From Sphingomonas sp. Leaf10 (GTDB lineage: Bacteria; Pseudomonadota; Alphaproteobacteria; Sphingomonadales; Sphingomonadaceae): 64,000 nt of DNA. Every line of letters starts with the position of its first letter. Position 1 is the first letter of the stretch. Of the stretch, positions 48,163-57,950 are shown in pieces. The stretch is from contig NZ_LMKE01000006.1 of the NCBI RefSeq assembly GCF_001421245.1, positions 1 to 64,000 on the forward strand, written 5' to 3'. A program made the translations under genes and the position numbers. Below the pieces are notes generated by a model. It was not told the origin of the DNA. It was given only the letters and a program-made list of their open reading frames with translations, and ran no database searches.

Positions 48163-49188
48163 TCACGCAGAGTCGCGTTCGACCAGCACCGGCGGCATCA
48201 TTACCGACGGCGCATCCTCGCCGGCGATGCGGCGAAACAGCGCGGAGACCATTTCTTCGGCACCGCGTGCGATATCCTGTCGCACGGTCGTGATGCGCGG
48301 CACGGCACTGAGTGCGAGCGGCAGGTCGTCGTAGCCGACCACCGGCATGTCGCCCGGCACGCGGATGCCGCGATCGGCCAGCACCCGCAACGTCGTCAGT
48401 GCGATCACGTCGGACGCGGCGGCGATCCCGTCGATCTCGCCGCCGACGCGGTCGAGATGCGCGGTCACTTCCTGCACCATGATGTCGGAGGCAAGATGCG
48501 TGTCGAGCTGGATCGGCGGATGCTCGATCCCCGCCGCCGCCATGGCGGACGCGATCCCTTCGTAGCGCTGGCGGATTTCGGGCGCGCGCAGTTCGCCCAG
48601 AAACGCGATGCGCCGCGCCCCGCGCGCGATCAGCCGCTCGCCGGCCAGGCGCCCACCGGCGATGTTGTCGGTGCCCACCGCGCAATGCACCTGCCCCGGC
48701 AGGTCGCTGCTGCCCCACGCGACCAGCGGGCGATAGCGGCGGGCGACGCGTTCGATCGTATCGACCTGATCCGATTGGCCGATCAGCAGCACGCCGTCCA
48801 TCATCCCCGAATCGACGATCCGTTCCAGCCAGTCGGTCGCGTCGGGAATGATGCGCGAGAGCATCAGGTCATACCCGTCCTCGGTCAGCCGGTCGGCAAG
48901 AAAGCCGAGCATCGTCATGAAGAACGGATCGGACAGATGCTGGCGCCGCTCATGCCCCAGCGGCACGACCACCCCGATCACGCCGGTACGCTGCGTCCTG
49001 AGCCTGCTGGCCATCTGGTTCGGACGAAAGCTGTGTTCGGCGGCCAATGCCTGAATGCGATCGCGAGTTTCCGCGTTGACCAACGACTTACCGGCCAGCG
49101 CCCGCGATACGGTCCCCGGCGACACCCCCGCCAACCGTGCAAGATCGGCGATCGTCCGCACCCGCGACATCTGTCCATTCTGCTCCAT
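48163..49188 (-). CDS. LacI-family transcriptional regulator
   Basis: 341 residues; start 49188, with an in-frame ATG at 49170 as alternative. LacI HTH (TIADLARLAGVSPGTVSRAL), hinge, then periplasmic-binding-protein fold (VGTDNIAGGRLAGERL; MPVVGYDDLPLALSAVPRIT). Divergent from the fructokinase; the palindrome 49255-49266 between them is the likely operator. Probably senses a sugar or sugar phosphate. Confidence 0.92.
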   Translation of the reverse strand: MEQNGQMSRVRTIADLARLAGVSPGTVSRALAGKSLVNAETRDRIQALAAEHSFRPNQMASRLRTQRTGVIGVVVPLGHERRQHLSDPFFMTMLGFLADRLTEDGYDLMLSRIIPDATDWLERIVDSGMMDGVLLIGQSDQVDTIERVARRYRPLVAWGSSDLPGQVHCAVGTDNIAGGRLAGERLIARGARRIAFLGELRAPEIRQRYEGIASAMAAAGIEHPPIQLDTHLASDIMVQEVTAHLDRVGGEIDGIAAASDVIALTTLRVLADRGIRVPGDMPVVGYDDLPLALSAVPRITTVRQDIARGAEEMVSALFRRIAGEDAPSVMMPPVLVERDSA

Positions 49189-49254
49189 GCCGCTGCTTGT
49201 ACGAAGAAAAACTCACCGTCCGCCAGCGAAAATATCAGCCCGTATTGGAACGTT

Positions 49255-49266
49255 GCAAACGTTTGC
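49255..49266. promoter_or_regulatory. LacI-type operator palindrome
   Basis: GCAAACGTTTGC, a perfect 12-bp palindrome with the central CG typical of LacI-family sites, in the 171-nt gap between the divergent LacI gene and fructokinase gene. Confidence 0.7.
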
Positions 49267-49359
49267 GAAAGACGATAGCGGATCGATCCTGCCACCGTGA
49301 CTTGCGACGTCGCGGCAGGATGCGGCACAACGCGGGCCGTTGAACGGGAGAGGATCGAC

Positions 49360-50235
49360 ATGCATTCCGACACGATCGTGGCTGGCGTGGAGCTGGGCGG
49401 CACCAAATCGATCGCCGTGGTCGGGCGGGGGCGCGAGATCATCGACCGGTTCCGGGTACCGACAACGACCCCCGACGAAACGCTGGGCGCGATCGCCGCG
49501 AAGCTGGCGGAATGGCGGCAGGAGCACCGTCCCGCCGCGATCGGTATCGCCAGCTTCGGCCCGATCTCCGTCACCGACGGCACGATGCTGCCGACCCCCA
49601 AACCGCATTGGGCGGGTGCCGGGATCGTCGCGCCGCTGGCACACGGGTTCGACAAGGTCGCCTTTCACACCGACGTGACCGGCGCGGCACTGGGCGAAGG
49701 GGCGTTCGGCGCGGGGGTCGGCCTGTCCGACTTCCTGTACGTGACCGTCGGTACCGGGGTCGGCATGGGGATCATCGCCGGCGGGCGGCCGGTGACGGGC
49801 ATGATGCATCCGGAGGCAGGTCATATCCGCGTCCGCCGTCGTGCCGACGATGCGTTCGCCGGCGCCTGCCCCTTCCATGGCGACTGTCTGGAAGGACTGG
49901 TCAGCGGCCCGGCGATCGCGGCGCGGACCGGCGGGCCGGCACATCTGCTGTTGGCCGATCACCCGGCATGGGGCGACGTCGCCGATGCGCTGGGGGAGGC
50001 GTTCGCGACGCTGTTCCTCACCCTCTCCCCTGCCCGCATCATCGTCGGCGGCGGGGTCGGCCTCGGCCAGCCGCAGGTGCTGCCGATGGTGCGCGAACGG
50101 GTGGTCGCAGCGCTGGGCGGGTATCTGGGCTTCGTCGATGCCGAATCGATCGAGGATCGGATCGTGCCGGCGGCGCTGGGCGACGAGGCAGGTCCGCTGG
50201 GTACGCTCGTCATGGCGCAAGACGCGCTGGCGTAA
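49360..50235 (+). CDS. ROK-family fructokinase
   Basis: 291 residues from ATG 49360 with GGGAGAGG upstream. N-terminal phosphate loop VAGVELGGTKS, the catalytic PTPKPHWAG region, and the ROK zinc motif EAGHIR..CPFHGDCLEG with GLVSGPAI. The C-P-F-H-G-D-C form is that of fructokinases. Phosphorylates a hexose on entry; regulated by the divergent LacI protein. Confidence 0.88.
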   Translation: MHSDTIVAGVELGGTKSIAVVGRGREIIDRFRVPTTTPDETLGAIAAKLAEWRQEHRPAAIGIASFGPISVTDGTMLPTPKPHWAGAGIVAPLAHGFDKVAFHTDVTGAALGEGAFGAGVGLSDFLYVTVGTGVGMGIIAGGRPVTGMMHPEAGHIRVRRRADDAFAGACPFHGDCLEGLVSGPAIAARTGGPAHLLLADHPAWGDVADALGEAFATLFLTLSPARIIVGGGVGLGQPQVLPMVRERVVAALGGYLGFVDAESIEDRIVPAALGDEAGPLGTLVMAQDALA

Positions 50236-50263
50236 CGCGCCGCGCTGATCCACAGTCCGCGCG

Positions 50264-51082
50264 ATGAACGATCATAGCGAAGAACCGTCCGGCGCATCGC
50301 GCGGTACGCAGACGCTGATGCGCGGCCTCGATCTGGTCGAGGCGTTGCGCGACGAACCGTTGCGTGTCGCCGAACTGGCGCGCGTGCTGGGGCTGAGCCG
50401 GACGACGACGCACCGGCTGGCGGCGGCGCTGGTCGAACGCGGCTATGTCGCGCAGGCCGAGCGTGGGCTGCTGACACTGGGGCCGACGTTGCTGCAACTG
50501 GGTTTCACCGCGCATCGCCGCATCGATCTGGTCCGTGTCGCGCGGGCGCGGATGGAGGCGTTGTCGGCGGATACCGGGCTTTGCGTATTCCTCGGGCGAC
50601 GCGACGGCGACTATTCGCTGCACCTCGACCGCGCGGCGGGGCGGCAGCGGCTGGAGGTATCGACCCGTCCGGGCGACCGGCGGCCGGTGGCGCAGACCGG
50701 ATTGGGCAAGGCATTGCTGTTCGACGAAAACAGCCAGCGGCTGGCCGATCTATACCGTGCGACCGGCGCCGCCGAACCCGCTGCGATCGACAAATGGGTT
50801 GTCGACATGCGCGCCAATATCGCGCGCGGCCATGTGATCCACGACAGTGTCGGCAATGACGGCATCCGATCGATCGCCGCGCCGATCCGCGACGTGTCCG
50901 AGGGCATTGTCGCCGCGATCGGCATTGCCACCGCCGCGCAATATCTGACCCCGGACAAGGTCGAAGCAATCGGCCCGCAAGTCGCCGCGACCGCGCGGGC
51001 GATCAGCGCGGATCTGGGTTATGCCGATCCGGATCCTTCGGTGCCGGTGGCGTCGTTCTCCTTGGCACCGTCGCTGCCATGA
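50264..51082 (+). CDS. IclR-family transcriptional regulator
   Basis: 272 residues. Winged HTH (RVAELARVLGLSRTTTHRLA) and IclR effector domain (VAQTGLGKALLF; GNDGIRSIAAPIRDVSEGIV). 28 nt after fructokinase. Its 3' end overlaps the convergent gene 51019-51255 by 64 nt, so the two transcripts are partly antisense. Confidence 0.9.
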   Translation: MNDHSEEPSGASRGTQTLMRGLDLVEALRDEPLRVAELARVLGLSRTTTHRLAAALVERGYVAQAERGLLTLGPTLLQLGFTAHRRIDLVRVARARMEALSADTGLCVFLGRRDGDYSLHLDRAAGRQRLEVSTRPGDRRPVAQTGLGKALLFDENSQRLADLYRATGAAEPAAIDKWVVDMRANIARGHVIHDSVGNDGIRSIAAPIRDVSEGIVAAIGIATAAQYLTPDKVEAIGPQVAATARAISADLGYADPDPSVPVASFSLAPSLP

Positions 51083-51255
51083 TAGTCCTGCAGGCTTTGT
51101 CCACCGTCGAACCGGCCTGCGTCGCTGTCGTTATGCGGGTTGGGATAGGCGCCGCCGCCTGACTCGCCGCCGCTTGGCGAGGTGTTGACGCCATCGGGCT
51201 TGGCGGTGTCGTTGCCGGAGCCGACCGCCTGATTGGGTTGCTTGCCGTCGGTCAT
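51019..51255 (-). CDS. small Gly/Asn-rich hypothetical protein
   Basis: 78 residues from ATG 51255 with AAGGAG upstream. TDGKQPNQAVGSGNDTAKPD, SGGESGGGAYPNPHNDSDAG: low-complexity, hydrophilic, resembling a conserved sphingomonad protein. Unknown role. Overlaps the end of the IclR gene in the opposite direction. Confidence 0.7.
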   Translation of the reverse strand: MTDGKQPNQAVGSGNDTAKPDGVNTSPSGGESGGGAYPNPHNDSDAGRFDGGQSLQDYHGSDGAKENDATGTEGSGSA

Positions 51256-51320
51256 GGTGGTTCTCCTTCGTGGTGAAGGGGTTAACGCGCAGGCCGACAA
51301 TGTGGGTGCGTGCCCAAAAG

Positions 51321-51346
51321 CCCTCTCCCCGCTTGCGGGGAGAGGG
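51321..51346. repeat. palindromic hairpin, REP-like, copy A
   Basis: CCCTCTCCCCGC-TT-GCGGGGAGAGGG, 12-bp perfect arms, in the gap 51256-51414. Together with copy B it probably ends transcription from both sides and belongs to a dispersed intergenic repeat. Confidence 0.75.
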
Positions 51347-51383
51347 TTGGGAGAGGGGCAGTCACGAGCGCTGGCTGCCTTTC

Positions 51384-51407
51384 CCCTCTCCCCTGAAGGG
51401 GAGAGGG
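51384..51407. repeat. palindromic hairpin, REP-like, copy B
   Basis: CCCTCTCCCCT-GA-AGGGGAGAGGG, 11-bp perfect arms, 37 nt after copy A and only 7 nt before the stop of the GH3 gene. Arms match copy A except at the centre. Confidence 0.75.
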
Positions 51408-51414
51408 AGTGTGG

Positions 51415-53700
51415 TTACGCCAGCACGAAGCTGCCGTTCACCCCATCCGCCTCGGCCGAAGGCGCGACCCACAGCCGGAAGCTGCCCGGCTCGACCACCG
51501 GCCGGTTCTGCACGCCGATGAAGCGCAGGTCATTCGCCCGCAGCGAAAACTCCACGACCTTCGATTCCCCCGGCGCCAGCGCGACCCGCTGAAACGCCTT
51601 CAACTCGCGCACCGGGCGGGTGATGCTGGCGGCGACGTCGTGGATGTAGAGCTGCACGACCTCGGTCGCCGCGCGCGTCCCGCTGTTGGTGACCCGCGCC
51701 CGCACTTTTAACGCGCCGTCGCTGTTCAGCCGCCCGTCGCCGAGATCGAGGTCGCTATACGCGATCCGGCCATAGGTCAGCCCATGCCCGAACGGGAACC
51801 GCGCCGCATTCGGCCCTTCGCGATAGCGCGCCTTGTATTCGGCCAGCGGCCCCGGCGGGTTGGGGCGACCGGTGGTCTTGTGCGCATAATAATAAGGCTG
51901 CTGTCCGGTCGAGTAGGGAAAACTGACCGGCAGACGTGCCGAGGGGGACACATCGCCGAACAGGATATCGGCGGTCGCCGGTCCGCTTTCCGAACCCAGG
52001 AACCACGTCACCAGGATCGCGCGGGCATCGAGCACCGGCTTGTCGAGCACCATCGCCCGGCCGTTGCGCAGCAGGATCACGGTCGGTTTGCCGGTCGCCA
52101 GCACCGCTTCGGCCAGATCGAGCTGCGCCTTGGGAATGCCGATATCGACGCGCGACTGCGCCTCACCCGACATGCGTTGCGATTCACCGATCGCGAGCAG
52201 CACCACATCGGCCTGCGACGCGGCGATTACCGCCGCTTCGATCCCGCCGGCGATCGGATCGGTGATGCCCGATCCGTCGACGGCGCTGACCAGCCTGGGA
52301 TCGCTGACGGCGGCGCGCACCCCGGTCAGCAGGTCGACAGCCTCGGCATCCGAACCATAGACGTTCCACGTCCCGATCAGTTCGCGCTGCCCCTGCACGA
52401 ACGGCCCGATCAGCGCGATACGCTTGCCCGATTTCGGCAGCGGCAACAGGTCGCCGTCATTCTTGAGCATGATGATCGACCGCGCCCCCGCCTCGCGCGC
52501 CAGCTTGAGATGCTGGGGCGTGCGCACCCGCTGCTTTTCGCGGCGCGGATCGATGCGACGGAACGGGTTGTCGAACAGGCCGAGCTGCGCCTTCAGCGCC
52601 ATCACGCGGCGTACCGCCTGATCCAGCCGCTCCATCGGCACCTCGCCCTTGGCCACCAGATCGGGGAGATGCTTGATATAGAAACCCGACTGCATCGACA
52701 TGTCGACACCGGCGAGGAAGGCGAGCTTCGTGGCTTCGCGCGCATCGGCGGCGAAACCATGCGCGATCAGTTCCTCGTCGCCGGTATAATCGGACACGAC
52801 CAGCCCGCCGAACCCCCATTCCTTGCGCAGAACCGTGTCGAGCAGCCACGGATTGGCGGTGGCGGGCACCCCCGACAATTCGTTGAACGACGCCATCGTC
52901 GTCGGCACCCCGGCGGCGAACGCGGACTGGAACGGCGGGAAGTAGATTTCGCGCAGGCTCCGTTCGGACACGTCGACGGTGTTGTAGTCCAACCCCGCCT
53001 CCCCCGCGCCATAGGCGGCGAAATGCTTGGCACAGGCGGCAACGGCGTCGTCGGCGGTCAGGCCGCGCCGCCCCTGGAACCCGCGAACCCGCGCATCGGC
53101 CATCGTCTTGCCGAGCAACAGGTCCTCGCCCGCTCCTTCGATCCCCCGCCCCCAACGCTGGTCGCGGGCGATGTCGACCATCGGCGCGAAGGTCCAGTCG
53201 ACCCCCGCGGCCGACGCCTCGACCGCAGCCGCGCGCGCGGTGCGTTCGGCCAGATCGGCGTCGAACGTCCCCGCCTCGGCCAGCGGCATCGGGAATACGG
53301 TGCGGAAGCCGTGGATGATGTCGGCGGCGAACAACAACGGCACCTTCAGCCGCTGTTCGCGCATCGCCACCATCTGCATCCGCCGCGCCATTTCGGCGCC
53401 GTTGCCGTTGAACACCCCGGTCAGCCGCCCGGCGCGGACCTGCGCCAGTTGCTCGTCGAACGTCGCCGTCGCGCTGATCGGATTGAGCGCATTCGCGGCA
53501 CCGCCCGCCCATGCCGCCGCCATCAACGTCAGCTGCCCGGCCTTTTCCTCGACGGTCATCTGGCCGATCAGCGATTCGACCGACGCCGGCAGCCGGTCGC
53601 CCGCCTGCGCCAGCAGCGCGCGCGCCGGCGATGCGCTCCACGCGGCGATCGCGCCGGCGCCCATCATCATCGCCCGTCGCGAAATGCGAATGTCTTCCAT
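51415..53700 (-). CDS. bglX: periplasmic GH3 beta-glucosidase
   Basis: 761 residues from ATG 53700 with GAGGGG upstream. Twin-arginine signal (SRRAMMMGAGAIAAW). GH3 N-domain with WTFAPMVDIARDQRWGRG and catalytic Asp in GGLVVSDYTGDEEL (about residue 304), C-domain (REAGARSIIMLKNDGDLLPL) and C-terminal fibronectin-like domain (FPFGHGLTYG onwards). Removes glucose from oligosaccharides in the periplasm. Divergent from the second LacI gene. Confidence 0.9.
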   Translation of the reverse strand: MEDIRISRRAMMMGAGAIAAWSASPARALLAQAGDRLPASVESLIGQMTVEEKAGQLTLMAAAWAGGAANALNPISATATFDEQLAQVRAGRLTGVFNGNGAEMARRMQMVAMREQRLKVPLLFAADIIHGFRTVFPMPLAEAGTFDADLAERTARAAAVEASAAGVDWTFAPMVDIARDQRWGRGIEGAGEDLLLGKTMADARVRGFQGRRGLTADDAVAACAKHFAAYGAGEAGLDYNTVDVSERSLREIYFPPFQSAFAAGVPTTMASFNELSGVPATANPWLLDTVLRKEWGFGGLVVSDYTGDEELIAHGFAADAREATKLAFLAGVDMSMQSGFYIKHLPDLVAKGEVPMERLDQAVRRVMALKAQLGLFDNPFRRIDPRREKQRVRTPQHLKLAREAGARSIIMLKNDGDLLPLPKSGKRIALIGPFVQGQRELIGTWNVYGSDAEAVDLLTGVRAAVSDPRLVSAVDGSGITDPIAGGIEAAVIAASQADVVLLAIGESQRMSGEAQSRVDIGIPKAQLDLAEAVLATGKPTVILLRNGRAMVLDKPVLDARAILVTWFLGSESGPATADILFGDVSPSARLPVSFPYSTGQQPYYYAHKTTGRPNPPGPLAEYKARYREGPNAARFPFGHGLTYGRIAYSDLDLGDGRLNSDGALKVRARVTNSGTRAATEVVQLYIHDVAASITRPVRELKAFQRVALAPGESKVVEFSLRANDLRFIGVQNRPVVEPGSFRLWVAPSAEADGVNGSFVLA

Positions 53701-53780
53701 GCGATCCCCTCTGTGTCGTGTGCGCAACGAAATGGATGCGCTTGTGTTTCGAATCTTCGGTTGAAGCGCGTTTTAAGATC

Positions 53781-53796
53781 ATGTAACCGGTTACAT
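53781..53796. promoter_or_regulatory. LacI-type operator palindrome
   Basis: ATGTAACCGGTTACAT, a perfect 16-bp palindrome with central CG, in the 171-nt gap between the GH3 gene and the divergent LacI gene. Probably controls both directions. Confidence 0.75.
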
Positions 53797-53871
53797 CAAG
53801 AGCGATCGGTCGGAAGCCGACGGATTCGCCGCGACGGGCGCGGCGACGCAGGGAGTGGAACGGTCAACGGC

Positions 53872-54900
53872 ATGGCGAACGCCACCATCCGCGATGTGGC
53901 TCGCGCGGCGGACGTGTCCGTCGCTTCAGTGTCGCGCGTGCTGAACGGTCATGACAATGTCCGCCCCGAACTACGCGCCCGCGTGGAAACGGCTGCTGCC
54001 AAGCTCGGCTATGTGCCGCATGCCGGCGCGCGCTCGCTAAGCCTTGCGCGGTCGAACGCGATCGGCGTCGTCCTGCCCGACCTGCACGGCGAATTCTTTT
54101 CCGAACTGCTGCGCGGCATGGACCGCGAGGCGTCGGCGCGCGGGCTGCAACTGCTGCTGTCGAACATGCATGCCGATCCGGCGCGCGGCGTGGAGGCGTT
54201 GCGGACGATGCGCGGGCGCGTCGATGGCATGGTGGTGATGGCGCCGCATATCGACCCCGATCAGTTGTTCGCGCATCTGCCGACCGGCGTGCCGGTGGTG
54301 CTGGTCAATTGCGCACCGCACCACCAGCCGCGCCCCGAACTGCGCATCGACAATGCGAGTGGCGCACGGGCGATGGTCGACCATCTGGTCGCGACCGGCC
54401 GCCGCCGCATCCTCCACCTTGCCGGTCCGATCGGCAATATCGATGCGGAGGAACGGGTTAGCGGTTATCGTCAGGGCATCGCTGCCGCCGGCCTCGAACC
54501 GATGATCGAACACGGAACCTTTCTCGAAGAGTCGGGCGTTTCCGTAGCGGAAAAAATGGTTCGGGAGGGGAGCGACGTCGATGCGGTGTTCGCCGCGAAC
54601 GACATGATGGCGATCGGCGTCCTGATGGGCTTGCGCCGCGCCGGGTTAGAAGTTCCCGGTCGCGTGGCCGTCGCCGGCTTCGACGACATCCCACTCGCCC
54701 GCCTCATCTCGCCATCGCTCACCACGTTGCGCAGCGACATCGCCGAACTCGGCGAACGCGCCATCGCCCGCCTGACTGACCAGATCGGCGGCGTGCACGA
54801 CCGCACCATCGAACTTCGCGCGCCGACCATCGTCGTGCGCGAAACCACTTCACCAAGGGAAGACCCGGAACACCGGGGAACAAGGGGAATACACGCATGA
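53872..54900 (+). CDS. LacI-family regulator of glucan locus
   Basis: 342 residues from ATG 53872. LacI HTH (TIRDVARAADVSVASVSRVL), effector domain (RIDNASGARAMVDHLVATGR; VAVAGFDDIPLARLISPSLT). Its stop overlaps the receptor start by 4 nt, so regulator and receptor are co-translated. Likely binds 53781-53796. A much longer open frame upstream (to 51784) is antisense to GH3 and is not coding. Confidence 0.92.
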   Translation: MANATIRDVARAADVSVASVSRVLNGHDNVRPELRARVETAAAKLGYVPHAGARSLSLARSNAIGVVLPDLHGEFFSELLRGMDREASARGLQLLLSNMHADPARGVEALRTMRGRVDGMVVMAPHIDPDQLFAHLPTGVPVVLVNCAPHHQPRPELRIDNASGARAMVDHLVATGRRRILHLAGPIGNIDAEERVSGYRQGIAAAGLEPMIEHGTFLEESGVSVAEKMVREGSDVDAVFAANDMMAIGVLMGLRRAGLEVPGRVAVAGFDDIPLARLISPSLTTLRSDIAELGERAIARLTDQIGGVHDRTIELRAPTIVVRETTSPREDPEHRGTRGIHA

Positions 54901-57878
54901 GGAATACGATGTTCCGCGCGGCACTCGCCGCCGCGACGACGCTGGCGACGGGGGTGGTCGTCGCTCCGATCGCGCCTGCTTCGGCGCAGACCACCACCGC
55001 TTCGGTGCGCGGCACGGTACGTGACGCAGCGGGGGCGGTCGTCGCCGGCGCGACGGTCGTCGCGACCTCGACGGGCACGAACCAGTCCTATCGTGCGACG
55101 ACCGACACGACCGGTCGCTATACGTTGAACGGCATCCGCGCCGGCGGCTATTCGGTCACCGTCACCGGCCCGAACGGTGAAACCGCGACCAGCGAAGTCA
55201 CAGTCGGCATCGCACAGGCGGCAAGCCTCGACGTAACTCTCGGTGCCGCCGCCGCGCCGGGAACGCCCGACGAGACGGTCGCTGCCGAAGGTGACGAAAC
55301 GATCGTCGTGACCGGCCGCCGCCTGATCGAAAGCCGGACCAGCGAAATCGCGACCAACGTGACGCAGGAGCAACTCCGCACCCTGCCCCAGACCGATCGC
55401 AACTTCCTGTCCTTCGCCGCGCTCGCACCCGGCGTCCGCTACAACGACAGCGAAACCGACAAGGGCATTCAGGCTGGCGCCTCGACCGCATCGCAGGTCA
55501 ACGTGTTTATCGACGGCGTCAGCCTGAAGAACAAGCTGCGCGAAGGCGGCGTCGCCGGACAGCAGAACAGCCGCGGCAACCCGTTCGGCCAGTTGGCGGT
55601 ACAGGAATTCCGCGTCCTGACGCAGAACTACAAGGCCGAATATGAACAGGCCGGTTCGGCGATCATCACCGCTGTTACGAAATCGGGCACCAATGAATTT
55701 CACGGCGAAGCGTTCGGGCAATATACCGACCGCGGCCTGACCGAACGCAGCTTCCTCGATCGCCGCAACAATCGTGCCAAGCCAGCCTTCGAACGCAAGC
55801 AATATGGTGTTTCGCTGGGCGGCCCAATCGTCAAGGACAAGCTGTTCTTCTTCGGCACCTACGAAGGTAACGACCAGGATCGGGCGTTCATTGTTGATTC
55901 TACCGGCACGGCAGACAACATTAGGGCGTTCGAAGCTGCATCCGGTCGGCAGATCAGTGAATTCGAAGGCAATTTCGTAAGCCCGTTTCGCGCCGATTTC
56001 TATTTCGGAAAGCTGACCTTCACGCCGGACGACGCTCAGACGTTCGACCTGTCGTACAGCCGTCGCGAAGAAACCGATATCCAAGGCTTCGGTGGCAACG
56101 TCGCGTACGAATTCGCAGAAAACAAGCGCAACACCGTCGAAACGTATCTTCTGAAATGGACGTATCGGGGCGACAATTTCATTAACGAAGCCAATCTAAA
56201 CTACCTCAACTACAACTTCAGCCCGACCTCATTGAACCCGCAGCAGTCGAGCTTCAACTATGATACGGTCATTCAGTTCGGCGGGCGGGAAGCATCTCGG
56301 CGAGAGATACAGCAAGGCTACACACTTCGTGACGATTTCACCTATACCGGTTTCGACAACCACGCGATCAAGGTTGGTGCACGGGTCGAAGTGACCGATA
56401 TTGAATTCTCGAACCTTGCCTTCCTGCAACCCGGCTACACTTTCCGCATCGATACCGTCGAAAATCCGAACACGAACCTAGCCAATGACACTAATTTCAC
56501 CTTCCCTGCGGAAGCTCGTTTGGGATTGGGAAATGGAACGGTTCGCGGATCGAACACACAGCTCGGCTTCTACGTTCAAGACGACTGGGACGTGACCGAT
56601 AGACTGCAGCTGAACCTTGGTCTTCGCTGGGATTACGAAACCAACGGCAACAACAACGATTTCATAACTTCGGCTAATGCCGCCGCTGCGCTGCGCGCCC
56701 TGCCCGCTACCAGCTATTTCGACCCGGAAAACTACATCAGCACGGGTGAGAACCGCAAACCCTTTGCCGGCGCATTCGCGCCACGCTTCGGTTTTTCGTA
56801 CGACATCTTCGACAATGCAACGACGGTCATCTTCGGTGGCTTCGGACGCTATTATGATCGAAACAACTTCAACAACACCGTCGATGAACAATCGCGCACG
56901 ATCAACCCGATCGGCGTCTTCCGTTTTTCACGCGACGGCCAGCCGCGCAACGGCTTGCAAACGGTTCTTTGGGATCCGCGTTATTTGACGCGCGAAGGAT
57001 TGCTGGAACTGCGTGCGACATCGACCAGCGGTGCGCCCGAATTGTTCGCAGTAAAAAACAACACCAGGCCGCCGGTCAACGACCAAGTCAGCCTCGGCGT
57101 ACGTCAACAGTTGGGACCGTGGCAGGTAGCAGTGACGGGATCGTATCAACGTGGTCGCAACGGCTACACCAACCTGTTCGCGACGCGGCAGAATGGTGGA
57201 ATCGGCCCGTGTTGCGATACGTCACCCCTTGTCCCGTTCGGCTTTTCCAACGCGCTGATCGGCTTTGACGGACTGGATACCCGGTACAAGGCGCTCTACG
57301 TAACGGCAGACAGACCCTATACCCAGGCATCGGGTTGGGGCGTCAACATTGCCTACACGCTTTCGAAGGGCGAGCAGAATGGTGGCGACCTGTTCAGCCT
57401 CGACGCGGTTACACCCGACGACTACGGATGGCGGCCGCGTAACGGCGACGAACGTCATCGCATCGTCGTGTCCGGTATCGTCGATTTGCCGTTGGGGTTC
57501 CAGTTCTCGACCCTCAGCACCTTTGGTAGCGGCCAGGCGTTCCGCGTTACCGACGGCACCAATGGAGCGACTTCCGGTTTCAACGAATTCAGCGCCCGGT
57601 ATCCCAATCAGAACTGCATCAAGGGCGTGTTCGCCTTCTGCGAGGTCAACCTAACCCTCGCAAACAAGCTGAAGATCTTGGGTGGCGAAACTGAAATCGC
57701 AGTCGATCTACTCAATGCATTCAACAACAACAATTTTTCCGGTTTCGATGATTTTTTCAACAACCAGATCAATCCTGAAACCGGCGGTGTGGTCGATACG
57801 CTCGACCCGGCACGAATTGGGCGAGACCTGTTGACCCTGCCACGGCGCATCCAGTTCCGCGTCGGTTATCGCTTCTAA
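54897..57878 (+). CDS. TonB-dependent receptor with carboxypeptidase-like regulatory domain
   Basis: 993 residues. Signal peptide (about 1-30, ending PASAQ), a carboxypeptidase-regulatory-like domain (residues 35-115), TonB-box-like DETIVVTGRR, a plug domain (SQVNVFIDGVSLKNKLREGG) and a beta barrel ending RRIQFRVGYRF with terminal Phe. Imports an oligosaccharide across the outer membrane. Codes for Asn-rich, lower-GC segments in the barrel (about 55900-57100). Confidence 0.93.
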   Translation: MRNTMFRAALAAATTLATGVVVAPIAPASAQTTTASVRGTVRDAAGAVVAGATVVATSTGTNQSYRATTDTTGRYTLNGIRAGGYSVTVTGPNGETATSEVTVGIAQAASLDVTLGAAAAPGTPDETVAAEGDETIVVTGRRLIESRTSEIATNVTQEQLRTLPQTDRNFLSFAALAPGVRYNDSETDKGIQAGASTASQVNVFIDGVSLKNKLREGGVAGQQNSRGNPFGQLAVQEFRVLTQNYKAEYEQAGSAIITAVTKSGTNEFHGEAFGQYTDRGLTERSFLDRRNNRAKPAFERKQYGVSLGGPIVKDKLFFFGTYEGNDQDRAFIVDSTGTADNIRAFEAASGRQISEFEGNFVSPFRADFYFGKLTFTPDDAQTFDLSYSRREETDIQGFGGNVAYEFAENKRNTVETYLLKWTYRGDNFINEANLNYLNYNFSPTSLNPQQSSFNYDTVIQFGGREASRREIQQGYTLRDDFTYTGFDNHAIKVGARVEVTDIEFSNLAFLQPGYTFRIDTVENPNTNLANDTNFTFPAEARLGLGNGTVRGSNTQLGFYVQDDWDVTDRLQLNLGLRWDYETNGNNNDFITSANAAAALRALPATSYFDPENYISTGENRKPFAGAFAPRFGFSYDIFDNATTVIFGGFGRYYDRNNFNNTVDEQSRTINPIGVFRFSRDGQPRNGLQTVLWDPRYLTREGLLELRATSTSGAPELFAVKNNTRPPVNDQVSLGVRQQLGPWQVAVTGSYQRGRNGYTNLFATRQNGGIGPCCDTSPLVPFGFSNALIGFDGLDTRYKALYVTADRPYTQASGWGVNIAYTLSKGEQNGGDLFSLDAVTPDDYGWRPRNGDERHRIVVSGIVDLPLGFQFSTLSTFGSGQAFRVTDGTNGATSGFNEFSARYPNQNCIKGVFAFCEVNLTLANKLKILGGETEIAVDLLNAFNNNNFSGFDDFFNNQINPETGGVVDTLDPARIGRDLLTLPRRIQFRVGYRF

Positions 57879-57892
57879 CCTACCCCTCCCCC

Positions 57893-57928
57893 GCCGGGAT
57901 AGGCTTCTTGCCTGTCCCGGCATTTTTG
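57893..57928 (+). terminator. rho-independent terminator after receptor
   Basis: GCCGGGATAGGC, 5-nt loop, GCCTGTCCCGGC, then ATTTTTGT. 12-bp stem with one mismatch. It ends 22 nt before the GH144 start, so it may only partly separate the two genes. Confidence 0.8.
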
Positions 57929-57950
57929 TCGTTGTTTAAGAGGCTTGCCC

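Noticed and set aside
51784..54900. A 1038-codon open frame ending with the LacI gene
   Set aside because: Its first 690 or so codons run antisense to the GH3 gene and are Arg/His/Gln-rich; only the LacI part from 53872 has protein character.
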